Assembly: GCA_013400115.1 (NCBI GenBank)
Contig: VXBP01004182.1
Coordinates: 517,563 to 581,562, forward strand
DNA: 64,000 nucleotides
Direction: 5' to 3'
Source: Rhinopomastus cyanomelas
Lineage: Eukaryota; Chordata; Aves; Bucerotiformes; Rhinopomastidae
Position numbers and translations under genes: made by a program. Below the pieces are notes generated by a model, which did not search any database, was not told the origin of the DNA, and saw nothing but the letters and a program-made list of their open reading frames with translations. Numbering within the stretch: position 1 is the stretch's first letter; each line of letters begins with the position of its first letter. Below are positions 13,392 through 25,781 of the stretch, in pieces.

Positions 13392-15524
13392 GGTCTTGAT
13401 TCCTGTGTTGGTTGAGTTGCTGTCCCTCTGCCCTTTTACAGCACATCCCTGGTTACCCTTTGTAGGTTAGCACAACTGACAAGATATTGCTCTGAGTTGT
13501 TATATTGTGGTTCTCCTGGATCTGGAGTTGCTGACAGCTGATTACTTTCCCTTTTAGCAGAATCTTCTTGCCAGGCTTCTTTACTCATTTATCAAACTGA
13601 TCCTTCTCCTACCCCAAGCTCTTACATCTCTTGAGGAAGAAGGCAGCTTTTTTGCAGTGTGTAAGCACTTGAAACACAGGGCTGAATGTTGGAAAGTTGA
13701 GCTTTACTGAAAGTTGTACAAAGCAGATGAACTCCTCTGCACTGCACTGTAGGGTGTTGTGGAGGCCAGGCGAGCATAGTCCTTGTTGATGTGAGACTAC
13801 GGCAGTCAGAGTTTATAAGCAGTATTTAGTTTAGACCATGTCCCAAGTAATTTGTTGCCAGGAACAGTATATTCTTGGGAAGGAGTGTTCTCAGAAAGGG
13901 CAACTCTTGTGCCTGAGCATCTGCTACTGACCACTCATAGGGTGGAGGTGCTAGCTGAGGTTAATTTTTCATTCAGCCTTCTGTGGCAGACCTGAAATGT
14001 AAAGAATTTATCATCCTCAGGAAGCTGTTTTATAAGGTGGGTGATCATACTAGTATCTATCAATTGTTCTGAGGACCATTGTTACCCAGGTTACAGGTCT
14101 TTACGTGCAATAGTTAATCCTTAGGAGTGTTTTTATAGCCACATTTAGAGCTCTGTATAGTTGGATTTGAAGCTGGTCTAGTTGCTCATGAAAGTACAGA
14201 TTACTGAAGTGAAAAATAGCTTTAAAAATACTTGGGTCAGTGGTTTATTGCTGTATGTTCTTTATGTGAAGGCCCAGGGCACTAAGTGAACAGACTTAGA
14301 TGCGTACATGTACACATTCAACACACTTCCTCATTGAGTCTTAAAAGTGGTTTTATTTTTCTTGTGGCTTCTTCAGCATCGATTGGATCAAGGTGTATGT
14401 AGCTGCTTGTGTTGTTTCAAAAGTTCCCTTGTATTAGCTATGCATGTGGTAAGTTAATGTCTCATTCTTTAAATTCTTGGGATCTCAGTCTTGGTAAATC
14501 TTGGCCTGTTGATGTTCCCTGTTTTCTGTGGTGAGTTTTCAAAGAGGTGAGACTCCTGCCTGGATCTGAGCTAATGCTCAATTAAAATGGACTCTGTTGC
14601 ATGACTAGGTGAGCAAACTATGTTACAGGCTAGTCTCCAGACAAGTAGAAGCTAGTTTTAATATGTCAAAACAACAGTGAAAGCAGAGTTTGCAAATATT
14701 TTAAAGCATTTGACTCTGTGATTGACTTAAATCTGTGAAAGATTATTCAGGACAAGTTCTTGCCCTGCCTTCAGGGAAGACTGTTTTGGAAGGACTCTTG
14801 AACCTGCCTTAGGTTTCCTAATGGAAGATGAAAATCAGGATACTACTTCTATAGTGACTGAATAATAACAGATAGGCAGACAATGTAGACCAAGCCTAAG
14901 GAACTGGAAATTTTAAGCTAGTCAAGCCATTTCATTTTAGGGGACGAGAAGAGGGCAGAGGAGTGTCCTGCCTGATATCAGTAGCTTGTTTTTACCTTGT
15001 TCCCTGGCCTTTCACCATCAGTCTGAGGCAGATGTTTAAAGTCAAGGTTGTGGGCCAGAAGCCACTCTCTTTGGTCCATAGTGAACATGCAGGTTCCTGC
15101 AGTCATGGAATTTTCTCTCCCATCCCATTGGGTGGGGGAAGTGAGTGAGCAAGGAGCTGTGTGATGATTAGGTGCCAGCTGGGGCTAAGGCAGGCTAAGC
15201 ACATTTTTCTTGTGTGGATCTTGCAGTCTTCCAACCACTGTGAAGTAATGAATTTCATAGCTTGACCACATACTTTGTGAGGAACCATGCTCTTTTGTTG
15301 GGTATCTGCTAGTAGAAAAAGATAGTTCTTCTGCATGGCAATCCCTCAGACACATTTTACCTGTTGAGGAGCCAAGTCTTTTGGGTTGTTTGTTTGCGTG
15401 GAAAATATATGAAAACACAGCCCAAAGATCACAACTGACTGTAGCTGACCAGAGTTTTCAGATGTTGCTTGGCAATCAGGCTTAGAAAGGTGAGCATGCA
15501 TGAACAGCATTCTTGTAAACAGAA

Positions 15525-15825
15525 CCAAAGAATCATTCAGGTTGGAAAAGACCCCTGGATCATAGAGTCCAACCATCAATCCTGTTCTACAAGGTCACCC
15601 CTAAAGCAGATCCCCTAACACCTGGCAGATCCTGGGCAGCCCATTCCTGTGCCTGACCACTCTCTCCAGGAAGAATTTTTTCCTGATGTCTAATCGAAAC
15701 CTCCCCTGCTGAAGCTTGAAGCCCTTCCATCTGCTCCTGTCACTAATTATCTGTGAGAAGAGGCCAGCACGAACATCTCTACCATGTCCTTTCAGGTAGT
15801 TGTAAAGAGCAATGTGGTCTCCCTT
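15525..15825 (-). mobile_element. CR1 LINE fragment of a second subfamily, antisense
   Basis: The terminus AATCATTCAGGTTGGAAAAG followed by ATCATAGAGTCCAACCATCA marks a CR1 subfamily different from the GATTGGAAGGGACC copies. The body includes the conserved blocks GGCAGCCCATTCCTGTGCCT and TCTCCAGGAAGAATTTTTTC. It ends about 140 bases before the splice acceptor of the large MTUS1 exon. Confidence 0.9.
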
Positions 15826-15967
15826 AGCATTCTCTTCCTAATGCTGAGTTTGCTTAAGGACATTGGCCAAAATAGCTGCCCTTGATTCAAAGATAAGTAG
15901 TTGAAGGAAGTTTACTGTCTGAAAGTCCTGCTTTGCCTGATCATTTGTCATTTGTTTTTAATTCCAG

Positions 15968-16152
15968 AACTTTTGAATCCTCTTGGTAATACGAAAACAA
16001 GGAACTACTTTTTAAATACTTCTCAGAACAGTTGATGAATTCAAAGGAAAGACTGGACGAGGGGTGTGTTTCTGCAGAGTCCAAAAGGATTTTTATTCTC
16101 TGAGATTTTAAATAAGTATTAACGGAAACAAGTTTAAAATCTTGCCTTCAAA
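15968..16152 (+). other. MTUS1: MTUS1 long-isoform 5' UTR part of the large exon
   Basis: A pyrimidine-rich tract ending TTTTTAATTCCAG (AG at 15966-15967) gives a good splice acceptor. The 185 bases that follow are untranslated: an in-frame TAA stands at 16135-16137, only five codons before the chosen start. They contain one upstream ORF (16035-16103). The acceptor choice is my inference from consensus only. Confidence 0.65.
16035..16103 (+). other. Upstream ORF, 22 codons, in the MTUS1 long-isoform leader
   Basis: An ATG at 16035 opens a 22-codon frame that ends at TGA 16101-16103, 49 bases before the main start. Its start context is weak (T at -3, A at +4), so most ribosomes would be expected to scan past it. 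The main ATG has a strong context (A at -3, G at +4). Confidence 0.45.
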
Positions 16153-18117
16153 ATGGATGAAAATGGAAATAACTATGCATGTGAAAGAACTACACCCTTC
16201 TCCAAGAACTTTGCCAACAAGATACGTGGTAATTCAACTGACCAAAATGTAGTGACTGAGCAGGAAGATGATACCGCTCTTGGAAATAAGGGTGACGTAA
16301 AGAGTTTTCCTTTGAAACAACAGGGTAGTGAAGCACTTCCTCTGCAGAAGACGCCTGGTAAATACAACAGCACAGACGCTCTCTTGGGAGATGCAGGTGT
16401 TGCCTGCAAGATTTCTGTGACTGAGCAGGCTTGTGTGTGTCCTTCAAACTGTGACTTGAAAGAAACAACAAACTTACTGAAAGGTGATATTGCTACAGCA
16501 AAAACGCAAAATCAGGGCATCAAACAATCTGTGCCTTACAGTCAGACAGATTCTACATGTGCATTACCTCTTCCTGTTTCAGAGCAGAACACAGTGTCCC
16601 TGGTAAGTGACAGCACACACTGCCACTTAAGCACATTGGATGTTACTTTTGTTGTAGGTGGAACTGTGGGAACTGGCCAAAATGATGCCATGCATCTGAG
16701 GGAAGCACTAATCTCTTCTGAAGGATGTATCAGAGAAGAATTTGACAGAACCACCTCAGAACGAGCACCTAACTTCTCCTCTACATTTTTGGCTTCTGAT
16801 GCCTGTTCAGAACTTGAAGTGTATTGGCCTGCCTGTGCAGGTGTTGAACACTGTCTAAAAGACACTACCAAGAATGATAGGGAATCACAGAAAACAGAAG
16901 CACAGTCTGTCAAACTAGCTGCTGGATGCATCGATCCTTGTGGGCGAGACGCATTACCGCAATGCATTACTATTAATGAAGATAACCATGTGAAATCCGT
17001 GCAGGATAACCCTGACCATGATGAAACTGGGTATTCCAATGCTGAAACATGCACGGATAATCCTGGAAATAACGTGCACCTTCTGACAGGAGGCCAAATG
17101 TATGGAGAACAGGTATCAAAAAACACCAATGAACCCTTAACCAAAGGAAAAAGTATCTCTGCAAAAGCTGCTCTTCCAGGCACGTACATGTCTTGCAGTG
17201 CAAAGCGGACTGTCGTGCCTGACCTGAAATGCGAAGCAAGTTTTGTGGTCTTCAGTCCTCTGGCTGATGAAAGCGATTATGTTCTATGTTCTTCAACTCC
17301 TAATGAACAATCAAAGAATAAAATCTGTAGTTTTCCGGCTTTGCCAGAACTTGGAGACAAATCTCCTAAGCTAAGACCAAATGAGACATTTGTAGGCGGG
17401 CACAATAGGAGACCTTTGCTTAGAGCTAGTTCAGGTCAAACCGCAGGAAAACCAGCGGGCAGGTCTTCTGTTGTGTCAACAATAACCAAAGGGAAGAAAT
17501 CTGAGATTGTTAGCTTTCCCAAACCTAATTTCAAAAACATTAAACCAAAGGTTATGTCTAGGCCTGTGCTACAGTCAAGAGACAGTGCAGTGTTAAAACA
17601 GTCTCCCCAGACCCCACAAGTATCAGCTGCCTCCCCTTCTTCACTGGTTGCTTCCCCAAGGCAATTGTCCCCTTCTATGAAAGTGCTGAAAAAGAAAGGA
17701 GATCTCGCTAAAGATAATAAAGTAGAGTTGCCTGTGAATAAGCCCCATAAGCTACATCTTAACAAACATCTCTTCACTAGCCAAGTCGTACATGCCACAA
17801 CACATCCCAGAAACACTTCCCACAAGGCTTCAAAGACACCTGCATTAAAGCAGAGTCCGGAAGACACTGGCAAAGCAAGCTCTACCCATTCGGTGTGTTC
17901 CTCTGTTTCTGCTGCACTTCCAGCATGTGGAGAGAACTCAAAAGAGATGCTCAACGATAACATGGAAAGTTCCAACTCTTTAATGTCGTCCTGTGCTCAA
18001 AACACCTGCCTGACCAGCGGGGATGATGAGCAAAACAGCAACCTGGGAATTCTTCTGGAAGCAGGCTTGTTAAAAGATGCGGCAAATGAAACGTTGGTAT
18101 TGCGTTCTGCTCCTTCG
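16153..18117 (+). CDS. MTUS1: MTUS1 (ATIP3-type) first coding exon, 655 codons
   Basis: This exon encodes the N-terminal half of the long MTUS1 isoform, a microtubule-associated protein that in mammals binds microtubules and the mitotic spindle and slows proliferation. Residues 1 to about 420 are acidic, Ser/Thr/Cys-rich, probably disordered and poorly conserved. From about residue 447 the match to human MTUS1 is clear: the block KSEIVSFPKPNFKNIKPKVM corresponds to human KTEIISYPRPNFKNVKAKVM, followed by an S/P-rich basic stretch with several SP and TP sites and the conserved SQVVHATTH segment near residue 543. The start is supported by a strong Kozak context and an in-frame TAA 18 bases upstream. 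The exon ends in phase 0 at TCG followed by GTAAGC. Reading on gives eight more codons and a stop at 18142-18144. Open frames antisense to it are shadows. Confidence 0.93.
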
Positions 18118-20251
18118 GTAAGCTCTTGCTCCTTATACACTTAGTTATATGGCTTTACGTTTGGAAAAAGGGAATTCTGCATTGTGCAGTGCCAAATGGA
18201 GACTGGAAGGGGTTTAACATCACAGTTACAATAGTAGTGTCAATGTCTGAAGTGAAGTCTGCCCCTAAAAAAAAAAATAAATTTTACAAACTTGACCGCA
18301 AGTGTGATGTAGTGTCCCCAGCCTTCGCATTATTCCGTGCTGCAAAACCATTTGTTTGACAGTGCCTTTTTAAGACAGTGCTGTTAGTAGATTGTCTAAT
18401 AAAAGCAACTCTTAATTTAGTTAAACTGGTAAAATGGCGTAGTACAGCTTGGGGAGATTTCTTTAAATACAGCTTCTAATGTGTTTTTATTAAGATAATT
18501 CTAGTGTTGATGTAATTTTATATAGACATTGGAGAGAAATTCCTCTTTTCAGTATCATCTTCTGTTTCAAAACATGTTTTAGAACTAATTTACAGTTTTT
18601 AAATGTCCTTGCAGAAATGTTGCTCTATATTATCCAATAATACTAAGTCTCACAAAACTAAAGATAACAACTTGATCAAGCGTTTATTTTTAACATCTTA
18701 ATTTAATTGTCTGCTTTGAATAATTTGTGAGTTTATTTTAAGTGGAAGCAGTGCTCATTAGAATAGCTAAGAGTAGCCAGGAAATATTTCTCACACAGAG
18801 GGCATATACCTGGGGCTGGGCAGTCGGCCAGCTGGAAGGTGTAAACTTCCTGGCCGGGAGGGATGCGTGTGCTGGTTGGTTGGGAAATATTTTCAGATGA
18901 GTCAGCTGCCTGTCAGGAGAAATGTGCTGCTTTCAAACACTCTAAAAGAAGGTTAAAAGGAAAAGAATGGTGGGAAAGAAGGGAATAGCTTCAGTGCTGC
19001 TCGACCAAGATCTCACGGTAGGACATAAAATTGCAGTCTTGATGCTGTATGAAGTCTCTCCTGTTGTTTGCTTGTTAGTTCAGCAGCTTTAAGTCTGGCA
19101 GCAGCTGTTACCTAAATAAGATGGTGCCTTAGTTTTAGTCAAGTTTTACTGCTTTGCCAGAAAAACTCCAGCAAAGCTCAGTTTACAGAGGAAGCTACTT
19201 CAGGTAAAACAGCAGCAGCTAGTCATTTTTTAAATGCTAATAAACAATATTACTTACTATAATAAGTAATTGAACTAGAAAGCATAGATTAACATGAAAG
19301 CAAGAATGGTCTATTTTAATTATAAAGTCTTTCACAGCTTGGATTTTATTTATTCCATGCTTTTGGTGCTTTAGAGAGGTGCTTTTTGGTGGTTTGAGAG
19401 GAAGCACTTAATTCACAATCTTGCCAGGATGGATCACTTCATGATAGTGATTGTTCTATTGGTACCTGGTCAATCAATTCAGAAAATTCTTAAAAACGTG
19501 CAGTAGACCAGTGTGGACTGAACAAGTCTTCTAGAAAGTACAGGTTGACTTCTGCAAATGAAGATTGGAGTCAGAAGTACAATGTGCTCTATGAAGACCA
19601 AACAGCTGCGTATCAGTTTCAGTCAAACATGTGAGCTTGACCATGAGCTGTGCATTCGTTTGAGTTTACCTTTATAGGCTTAATTTTGAACCATAAGTGG
19701 TCACAAATGACTGTATGAACTAGAGTAAAAATTATGTGTGCAAGCTAGATAACTGCTCCCTATGCCAGTGATTTTAAACCTGACCTGGGACCTCTTCTGA
19801 TTTTGTGTTTCACAGTCGGGTGCCATAGATAAGATTTGAACCCGTTTATGTGTTGTAACTCAGACCAGAAAACCTACTGTAAGGGTTCTGGTGTTTCAGG
19901 ACAATTGCCTTCTCAGACCATTAACTTGTGTAGTTGCTTGGTAAAGAAGCAATCTTGAGATGAGGTACAGCCATATTATAAAATGGCTTAATTAGACTTT
20001 GGTGAGGAAGAGGAAGAAATTGTGATGCAAAATCTTTAATGTGTTTGATTAGTTTCACACAGAGTTTTGTGTTGCTGAAGGCTATTCAGGAGATGACTGT
20101 TGAGGATCTGAACTGTAGGTGTGGACAGTGTGACAGCAAACAGCTAAGCCCACCCTTACGTGTGGAGTCACTGCCAATGCTAGCAAGGGAGAGCTCCAGC
20201 TTCTTACAGTGGTGATGTGTGAGGTTTGTTTGGCTTTTTTTTTGTAAACAG
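18118..20251 (+). other. MTUS1: MTUS1 intron after the large exon, with intronic stop and poly(A) signals
   Basis: The intron runs from donor GTAAGC to an acceptor after a T-rich tract (TTTTTTTTTGTAAACAG). Intron retention would add eight codons and a TAG at 18142-18144. AATAAA hexamers follow at 18276-18281 and 18398-18403. A perfect 8-base inverted repeat (ATTACTTA/TAAGTAAT) sits at 19249-19270. No CR1 copy is visible and I see no exon within it. Confidence 0.75.
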
Positions 20252-20441
20252 ATGCCTTCTCTGAAAGATGGGACAGCGCAAGGAAGAAACATACTGAGGA
20301 AAGGCCCAGTCATGCTACGAAGTGTATCAGCTCCCAAGGCTAAAATGCTGCCATTGCCCTTGAAGAAAGAATGTGAAAATAAAACTTTCAGCACAATTAG
20401 AAAACCTCCTCACAGAGGAACTGTTCTGTCATCTAACTCTG
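20252..20441 (+). CDS. MTUS1: MTUS1 second coding exon (190 nt)
   Basis: The 190-base exon starts in phase 0 at ATGCCTTCT and ends in phase 1 (last base G, donor GTAAGA). It encodes a basic, Ser-rich segment. SAPKAKMLPLPLKKE corresponds to the human IAAPKAKVGPP region, and the end, VLSSNSG, to human VSSSG. This is the beginning of the basic central part that in mammalian ATIP3 is implicated in microtubule association. Acceptor and donor both match consensus, and the phase agrees with the flanking exons. As its phases are 0 and 1, this exon cannot be skipped without a frameshift, unlike those that follow. Confidence 0.9.
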
Positions 20442-20675
20442 GTAAGAGACTTTTCACTGGAATGCTACCGCTTAGCCAGTTTCGTAAAATTAAAGTGGTG
20501 TTTTTAATTTACTGAGAGCACTGCCAAGATGGTACAGAGCTGTATTTTTAGAATAATTAATTATGATTATCTAAACAGCAAATTGCTAGTACAGTGGAGC
20601 GAAATTAAAAGACAAGTTACACCTCATTGTTAAAAAAAATCTTCTAAGAACGTATTTAGGAGGGTGTAGTACTAT

Positions 20676-20713
20676 TACAAGACATACACTATACAAGACA
20701 TATACAAGACATA
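20676..20713. repeat. Short tandem repeat, TACAAGACATA x3
   Basis: Three perfect copies of the 11-mer TACAAGACATA are present; the first two are separated by five bases and the last two are adjacent. Intronic, with no evident function. Confidence 0.8.
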
Positions 20714-22249
20714 GTTTGATTATGTAACAGTACTTTGGAATTAGAAGTAAAATTACTCAAAAGATGGAAAAGGAAGAGGAGAAAACAGAGCTCAGGTACA
20801 AAGCATTTATGATAGCAAGTGCTCTTGTCCCACTGGGAATAAGCCATTATTTCAGCATATAACATATTTTGTTCAGCCTAATTTTAGTACAGGTTTATAC
20901 TGTCTAGAAAGGGGAGAACATAACTGAAGAGCTTGAGCTGCTAATTAAGCTCAGTGATTAACAGCAAGGGCAAGGGATGTGAATCTTGCATCTAGTCTGT
21001 AGGCTGCTATTCAGATCTGGTCACTTGAAGCTACATTCTGGAATTGTATTGTAGAGATTCAGAAATCATCTAGTAGGTTAAGTGCTTATTTTTAACCAAG
21101 TGTGGTAATACTGTAAATGACTGTGCTGTAATAGGCTGTAATTTGGGAAGTGTGCACGCCCAGTTACATACCCAGTAAAACCTGTTTGGATTTTTTTTAG
21201 CCCACTCAAACGAAGATTATTATGAGTGAGTCCAAAATACTCCTCTTAATTATATACAGGTGGGGAAACATGATAAAATCTGTATCTTGTGGGATTCATC
21301 CTTCAAAGAAAGTGGATGTAGGTTATCCTCTGGCTTGAGCTTTACTGATGTGAGGGACTTGCTCAGTGAACTGGATACCATTGACACTACCTGCAAGCCA
21401 CCAATTTCTTGGAAGACACATCATCTCTCTAAATATCAGTTTTGAGCTTTCCTACCTGTAAAGTATGGTCTTAAAAGTACCAAAGATAGATATAAATGTC
21501 CCTCAGATTATTAATTGAGAGTATGTTCATGACACCATCACTAGAAGTAAATGTAAGCATGGCTGAGTTGTAGGAGTAACTTGTCTTCCTAAAAAAAAAC
21601 ACAAAGTCAGATGCAGCTCAGATGAAGCAGAGGTAATGTACTCCTCAAGCTTCTTCAGTCTCTAAGTCACTGCACCTTCCATGAAGCAGCACCTCTGTGT
21701 CCCCTCCCTATCCCCCTGCTGATGCCCACCATTTCTAGCACATCTTACCTTGCATTTTGCTTATGCGGTGTTTTGGTGCTACACAGTAGGATTTGATCTG
21801 TAAGCTGTATCAGGTTAACTTCCCCATCCCTTGCCAAGGGAGTTATGAAATGCTTGCTCACAGGCAAACACCATACCGATGCAAATCAGGATGGGAGTAC
21901 AGGGTGGGAGAAGCAAGGATGGAAAATGAAAGACTTGGTATTGCTGCCCAAGTACTGCTGTATCATGTGACAACACCTGTCACCTGACTGCTGCTTGTCC
22001 CATCTTTTTATAAAGTTTTTGAAGTAAAATGGACTTCATGCAGCCAACTGGCATCTTGTAAACCAACCCCCGGGGATCTGATTTAGCTACAGCCTTTCCT
22101 GTAGGAAATAACTTTCATCCAGATAAGTAGTTTGGATGCTTTGCTGTTAAACTTGTGCCCTGATAAAATTCCAGTAGCACGGAAAGTAACTGTAGCTGTA
22201 CAGTTGTTTGCTGTCAGAATTTCTCCATACTACAGACAGGCTAGCTAAA

Positions 22250-22400
22250 TCCAGGATTGAAAGGACTTCTGAAGGTCAGCTAGTCCAGCCCACTCTGCAT
22301 CTAACTGGGTCAGCACTGATTTGAGACTAGGTTGTTCAAGCTCTTGTCAAGCCAAATCTTAAAAACGTTCTTTGCTGAAGTGCTAACAGAAATGCAGCTA
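22250..22400 (-). mobile_element. Old, degraded CR1 fragment, antisense
   Basis: The segment CCAGGATTGAAAGGACTTCT followed by AGCTAGTCCAGCCC resembles an antisense CR1 3' end, but with many changes and no octamer tail. Its boundary on the right is uncertain. Confidence 0.5.
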
Positions 22401-25172
22401 ATTCTTAGTAGGTTTCTCGCTCTATTGAGATTGTTGGGCAGGAAGACCAGGCAGTGTAGAGAGTCCATTAAATACTCTTAACAGGAGAAGTGATGGTATA
22501 ACCTGTGTCATCCCTCACGTCTGCATCTGTCCCAAATGTATTATTCCCAAAATAATCAAGAGCCCAGTCACAGCAGGATCAAGTCATGCAATGTCATTTC
22601 AAGTAGAAAGCTAGAAACTTCCCTAGTACCATGAACTCAAAATGCCCTATATAAAACACCAATTATAAACCTTGGCAGTTAGGCAGGAATTGAGATTTGG
22701 GAGGGTTTGTTTTGTTTTTCCACTTGTAAACACGAACCTTAAGTTTTCAGTAGTAATACCCACTATGAAGCTTGTCGCTGAAGGAAATACTCTGGCCTTC
22801 TTGCAAACGGCAGTGGTGGAGGAAAACTTATATCTCAAGCATTGTATTTTTGTGAGATCTTTCGCAGAGTGCGATAAGCTAGAAATAACTATGTGTTTCA
22901 AAATGGTTGCTGAATGCTGTTTGCTAGTATCTTGCTTGGAACTTGGAGCTTTTGCTGAATTAGAAATCAGCTCTAAAATGTGAGCCCAACATGGTTGAGT
23001 CTACCAAAGTGCTTTGTGAAATGACAAAACCCTGCTTCTGCAACAAGCCTAGAAATTAGGCTGCACTGGCAGACTAGACACATCAAAATGATTCTGTAGC
23101 TGTCTCTACTTCTCCACAAGAGAGAATGACCTATAGTCATGTATTTTAATCAAGATCGTCTCTATAGGTTACTCTTCCATGCACAGGTTTGTGTAGGACT
23201 GGATGGCAGGCAGTGCTCCTTTGCTGTGGTGGTTTTCTGAGTGAAATTATGTATTAGCTTTCAAGCACAGAATGAAGTTTTTGAGTTATCTGTGTTTTAC
23301 TGGAAGGCGTGTGCAATTTTGGAGTCTTGCTAAGGACTTTGAACCAGTCCCGCAATGAAAGCAGCCTTTTAATTGGAGGTACATAACCACTGTGGAGGAG
23401 TAACAGCCTGCTAACAGCTGAGGTGTTATTGCTTAGAGACAGTTATGCCTTTCTGTCACTGGAAAGGACCTTTGTAAGGGGACTGGAGAAGCCAATTAAC
23501 TTGGGTGGTCCTGTGCAACGCCATTCCAAGTTGTTCTACTGTTAGTCTGCTTTAGTAACTGCTTGTTATCACCCATGCAGTTGGACAGAATCACTGTCAC
23601 AGTTTGAGCCACAGGACATGGTTTGGTTAGTGTTTGCACAGCATAAAGTAGGGATGTAAATGATTTACTTTTGACCTAAAAATGTAAGTGCTCGCTGCCT
23701 TTTTCTCTCCTATTGCTGCCTACAATATGTAAAGGAAAAGAGCTTTTAACTATAGTAATGAAAACCTGGGTAGCGAGAAACTCCATGGTCAGAGTTCTGT
23801 TTGTTGAAGGATTCTTCTGTGTCCTGCAAGTGAAATATGGGAAAGATAGTTCCCTATGTTATAGAAAATGAATTGAATTTGTATTAGACCACAGCAGGTT
23901 TATAGATACTTTAAGATGCTGATGAATTAACCAGAAAATCAGTGCTAAAATGTGTCTGGTTGAAATCTGGCTTGATCTTACACTTAAATGTGTAATTCGG
24001 AGAAACTTCTAGTTAAAACCAGAACAGGCCATGAGGGATCTAGGCTGTGCTCATTACTGAGTGTTTATTGCACAAAGGCGGCCTTTTTAGATGGAAAATT
24101 GAAACCAAATGATTTTGATGGATTTTTGTACAGCTGGAATTGTACATAAACTTAGTATTTCAGGACTCTCTGACATAGCCTTTCACAATGCTACTGAGGC
24201 AGAACCAAACCAGTTTAGTTCCTAAGCCTTCCCACAATCCTCGAGTCTCTGTTCTGACACTGAGCCAGGAGCCAAACCAAGCATGGTCACTTTCAGCTTG
24301 TATTGATCCCCCCATCTAGGTTGGTTTGACATGCTGCCAGGAGGGAACTGAAGATTTTAAAATGCAAACATAGCTTCCGGCTTCTCAGTCCAGAAACAGT
24401 TAGGACTTTTCTCAAAATGCTGGAGCGGAGAGTTACTCATAAGGGTATCGGTATACTTTCTCATGAGCAAATCTGAAACACACCAGGGTCTACAAATAAG
24501 GCTTAAAATGAATTTCATCCAGCGTTTTTTTTTGGGCGGGGGAGGGGGGGTTGTAGTTTGTTTGGTGTTTTGGGTTTTTTTTGTTCTGCAGAACCACCAG
24601 TTATTTTTCTGGATCCTAAAAAGAGGTTCCTTACACACTAACTTACTTAAGATCATTATTTGTCCTTATTACCATCTGATTGATGGTCCCCTTTTTATAA
24701 AATAAGGAGTTTTGGTGTCACATAAATAGTTTTGGTGTAAAATAGAGATGGATTTTTGAACTTCCAGGAAAAATAAAAAAAATTGTATGCTGGTGTTTGG
24801 ATTTTTGTCTCATTCAGGAGATTGAGCAATGAAAACCTAAACCAACTGTTATGTTAGTTTGAGGGTTAAGTAAAACAAAAAGCCATGCATCCTTCAAAGA
24901 GTCCTATTGTGTTTTAGCCTGCCCTATGTGTCTGTTCAAGCAGAGCTTCCAGCCGTTGATTTCCAGGTGACTCACAGCTCTGTGAATGCCAGTTGCTCAG
25001 TTCTAGATGTGAAATGATGGTTCTAAATGGTGGATGTTGAATTTCAGAATTGGTGAATACATATTAAACTTGACAATCTGCCTGGTGTCAGCACAGTCCC
25101 AAGTTTACCACTGCTAGCACACATTTATTCTTTCAATTTGAACTTTTTATTCTTGGCAATAACCATGTAAGT

Positions 25173-25208
25173 GAGAGGATGATTATTTTAGAGAGGATGA
25201 TTATTTTA
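25173..25208. repeat. 18-bp perfect tandem duplication
   Basis: GAGAGGATGATTATTTTA occurs twice head to tail without a mismatch, which suggests a recent duplication. Confidence 0.85.
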
Positions 25209-25620
25209 GTAAGGATATGAAATCTCACTTCTTAAAAAATGAGAGGGTTTTTTTTTACTTTGCTTATTTCCATTCCAACACAAGAGATCTTTTAACATAC
25301 TTGAAGTAATGGGCCTGCTGCACAGACTTTTTTCTAAAGAATTGCCAACTCATTACTTCACTGTAGAGGAATGTAATATTTCTAGTATTCCACTGTGGTG
25401 ACTAGATTAAATGGCTTGATGAAAGCCTGTTACTTTGATGCTATTGCTTGTTGATTTTGTAATAATAGTTCACTAAATATCCTGCTTTGGTGCTTGTTTG
25501 CAGTACTTTTATTTACACACCTTATCTTCCTGCTTCTGTCTTCAAAACCTTCACATTGAATTCTTTGTGACTCCTTTCTTAGGGTACATTAATTATAAAA
25601 CACTTTGCAAAAGCCCAGGC

Positions 25621-25781
25621 AGGGGCTACCCAGGGGCATTGTGGAGTCTCCTTCTCTGCAGACATTTAAAACCCACCTGGATGTGTTCTTCTGCCACTTG
25701 ATCTAGCGGATCCTGCTGTGGCAGGGGGATTGGACTAGATGATCTTTCGAGGTCCCTTCCAGTCCCTAGTGTTCTGTGATT
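25621..25781 (+). mobile_element. CR1 3' end, sense
   Basis: The copy runs from GGGGCTACCCAGGGGCATTG through GGATCCTGCTGTGGCAGG to the tail TAGTGTTCTGTGATTTT. It is intact at its 3' end and truncated at its 5' end. Confidence 0.93.

Larger units (their letters stand above)
1..15967 (+). other. MTUS1: Non-coding DNA upstream of the first MTUS1 coding exon (intron 1 or 5' flank)
   Basis: I see no convincing exon here. Short open frames exist on both strands, but they are either translations of CR1 fragments or AT-rich chance frames without family resemblance or coherent splice sites. The region is broken by CR1 pieces at 302-1040, 4850-5946, 8797-8849, 9432-9528, 10141-10241 and 15525-15825, which are listed separately. 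Because the exon at 15968 begins at a splice acceptor, at least one untranslated exon must lie further 5', either unrecognised here or left of the window. The stretches 1041-4849, 5947-8796, 10242-15524 otherwise hold nothing I can name. No CpG-island-like promoter is evident. Confidence 0.6.

Noticed and set aside
16542..17189. 215-codon open frame on the minus strand inside the large exon
   Set aside because: It is antisense to a well-supported coding exon, Cys/Ser-rich, has no family resemblance, and is explained as a shadow of the MTUS1 frame. The same applies to the minus-strand frame 17436-17975.
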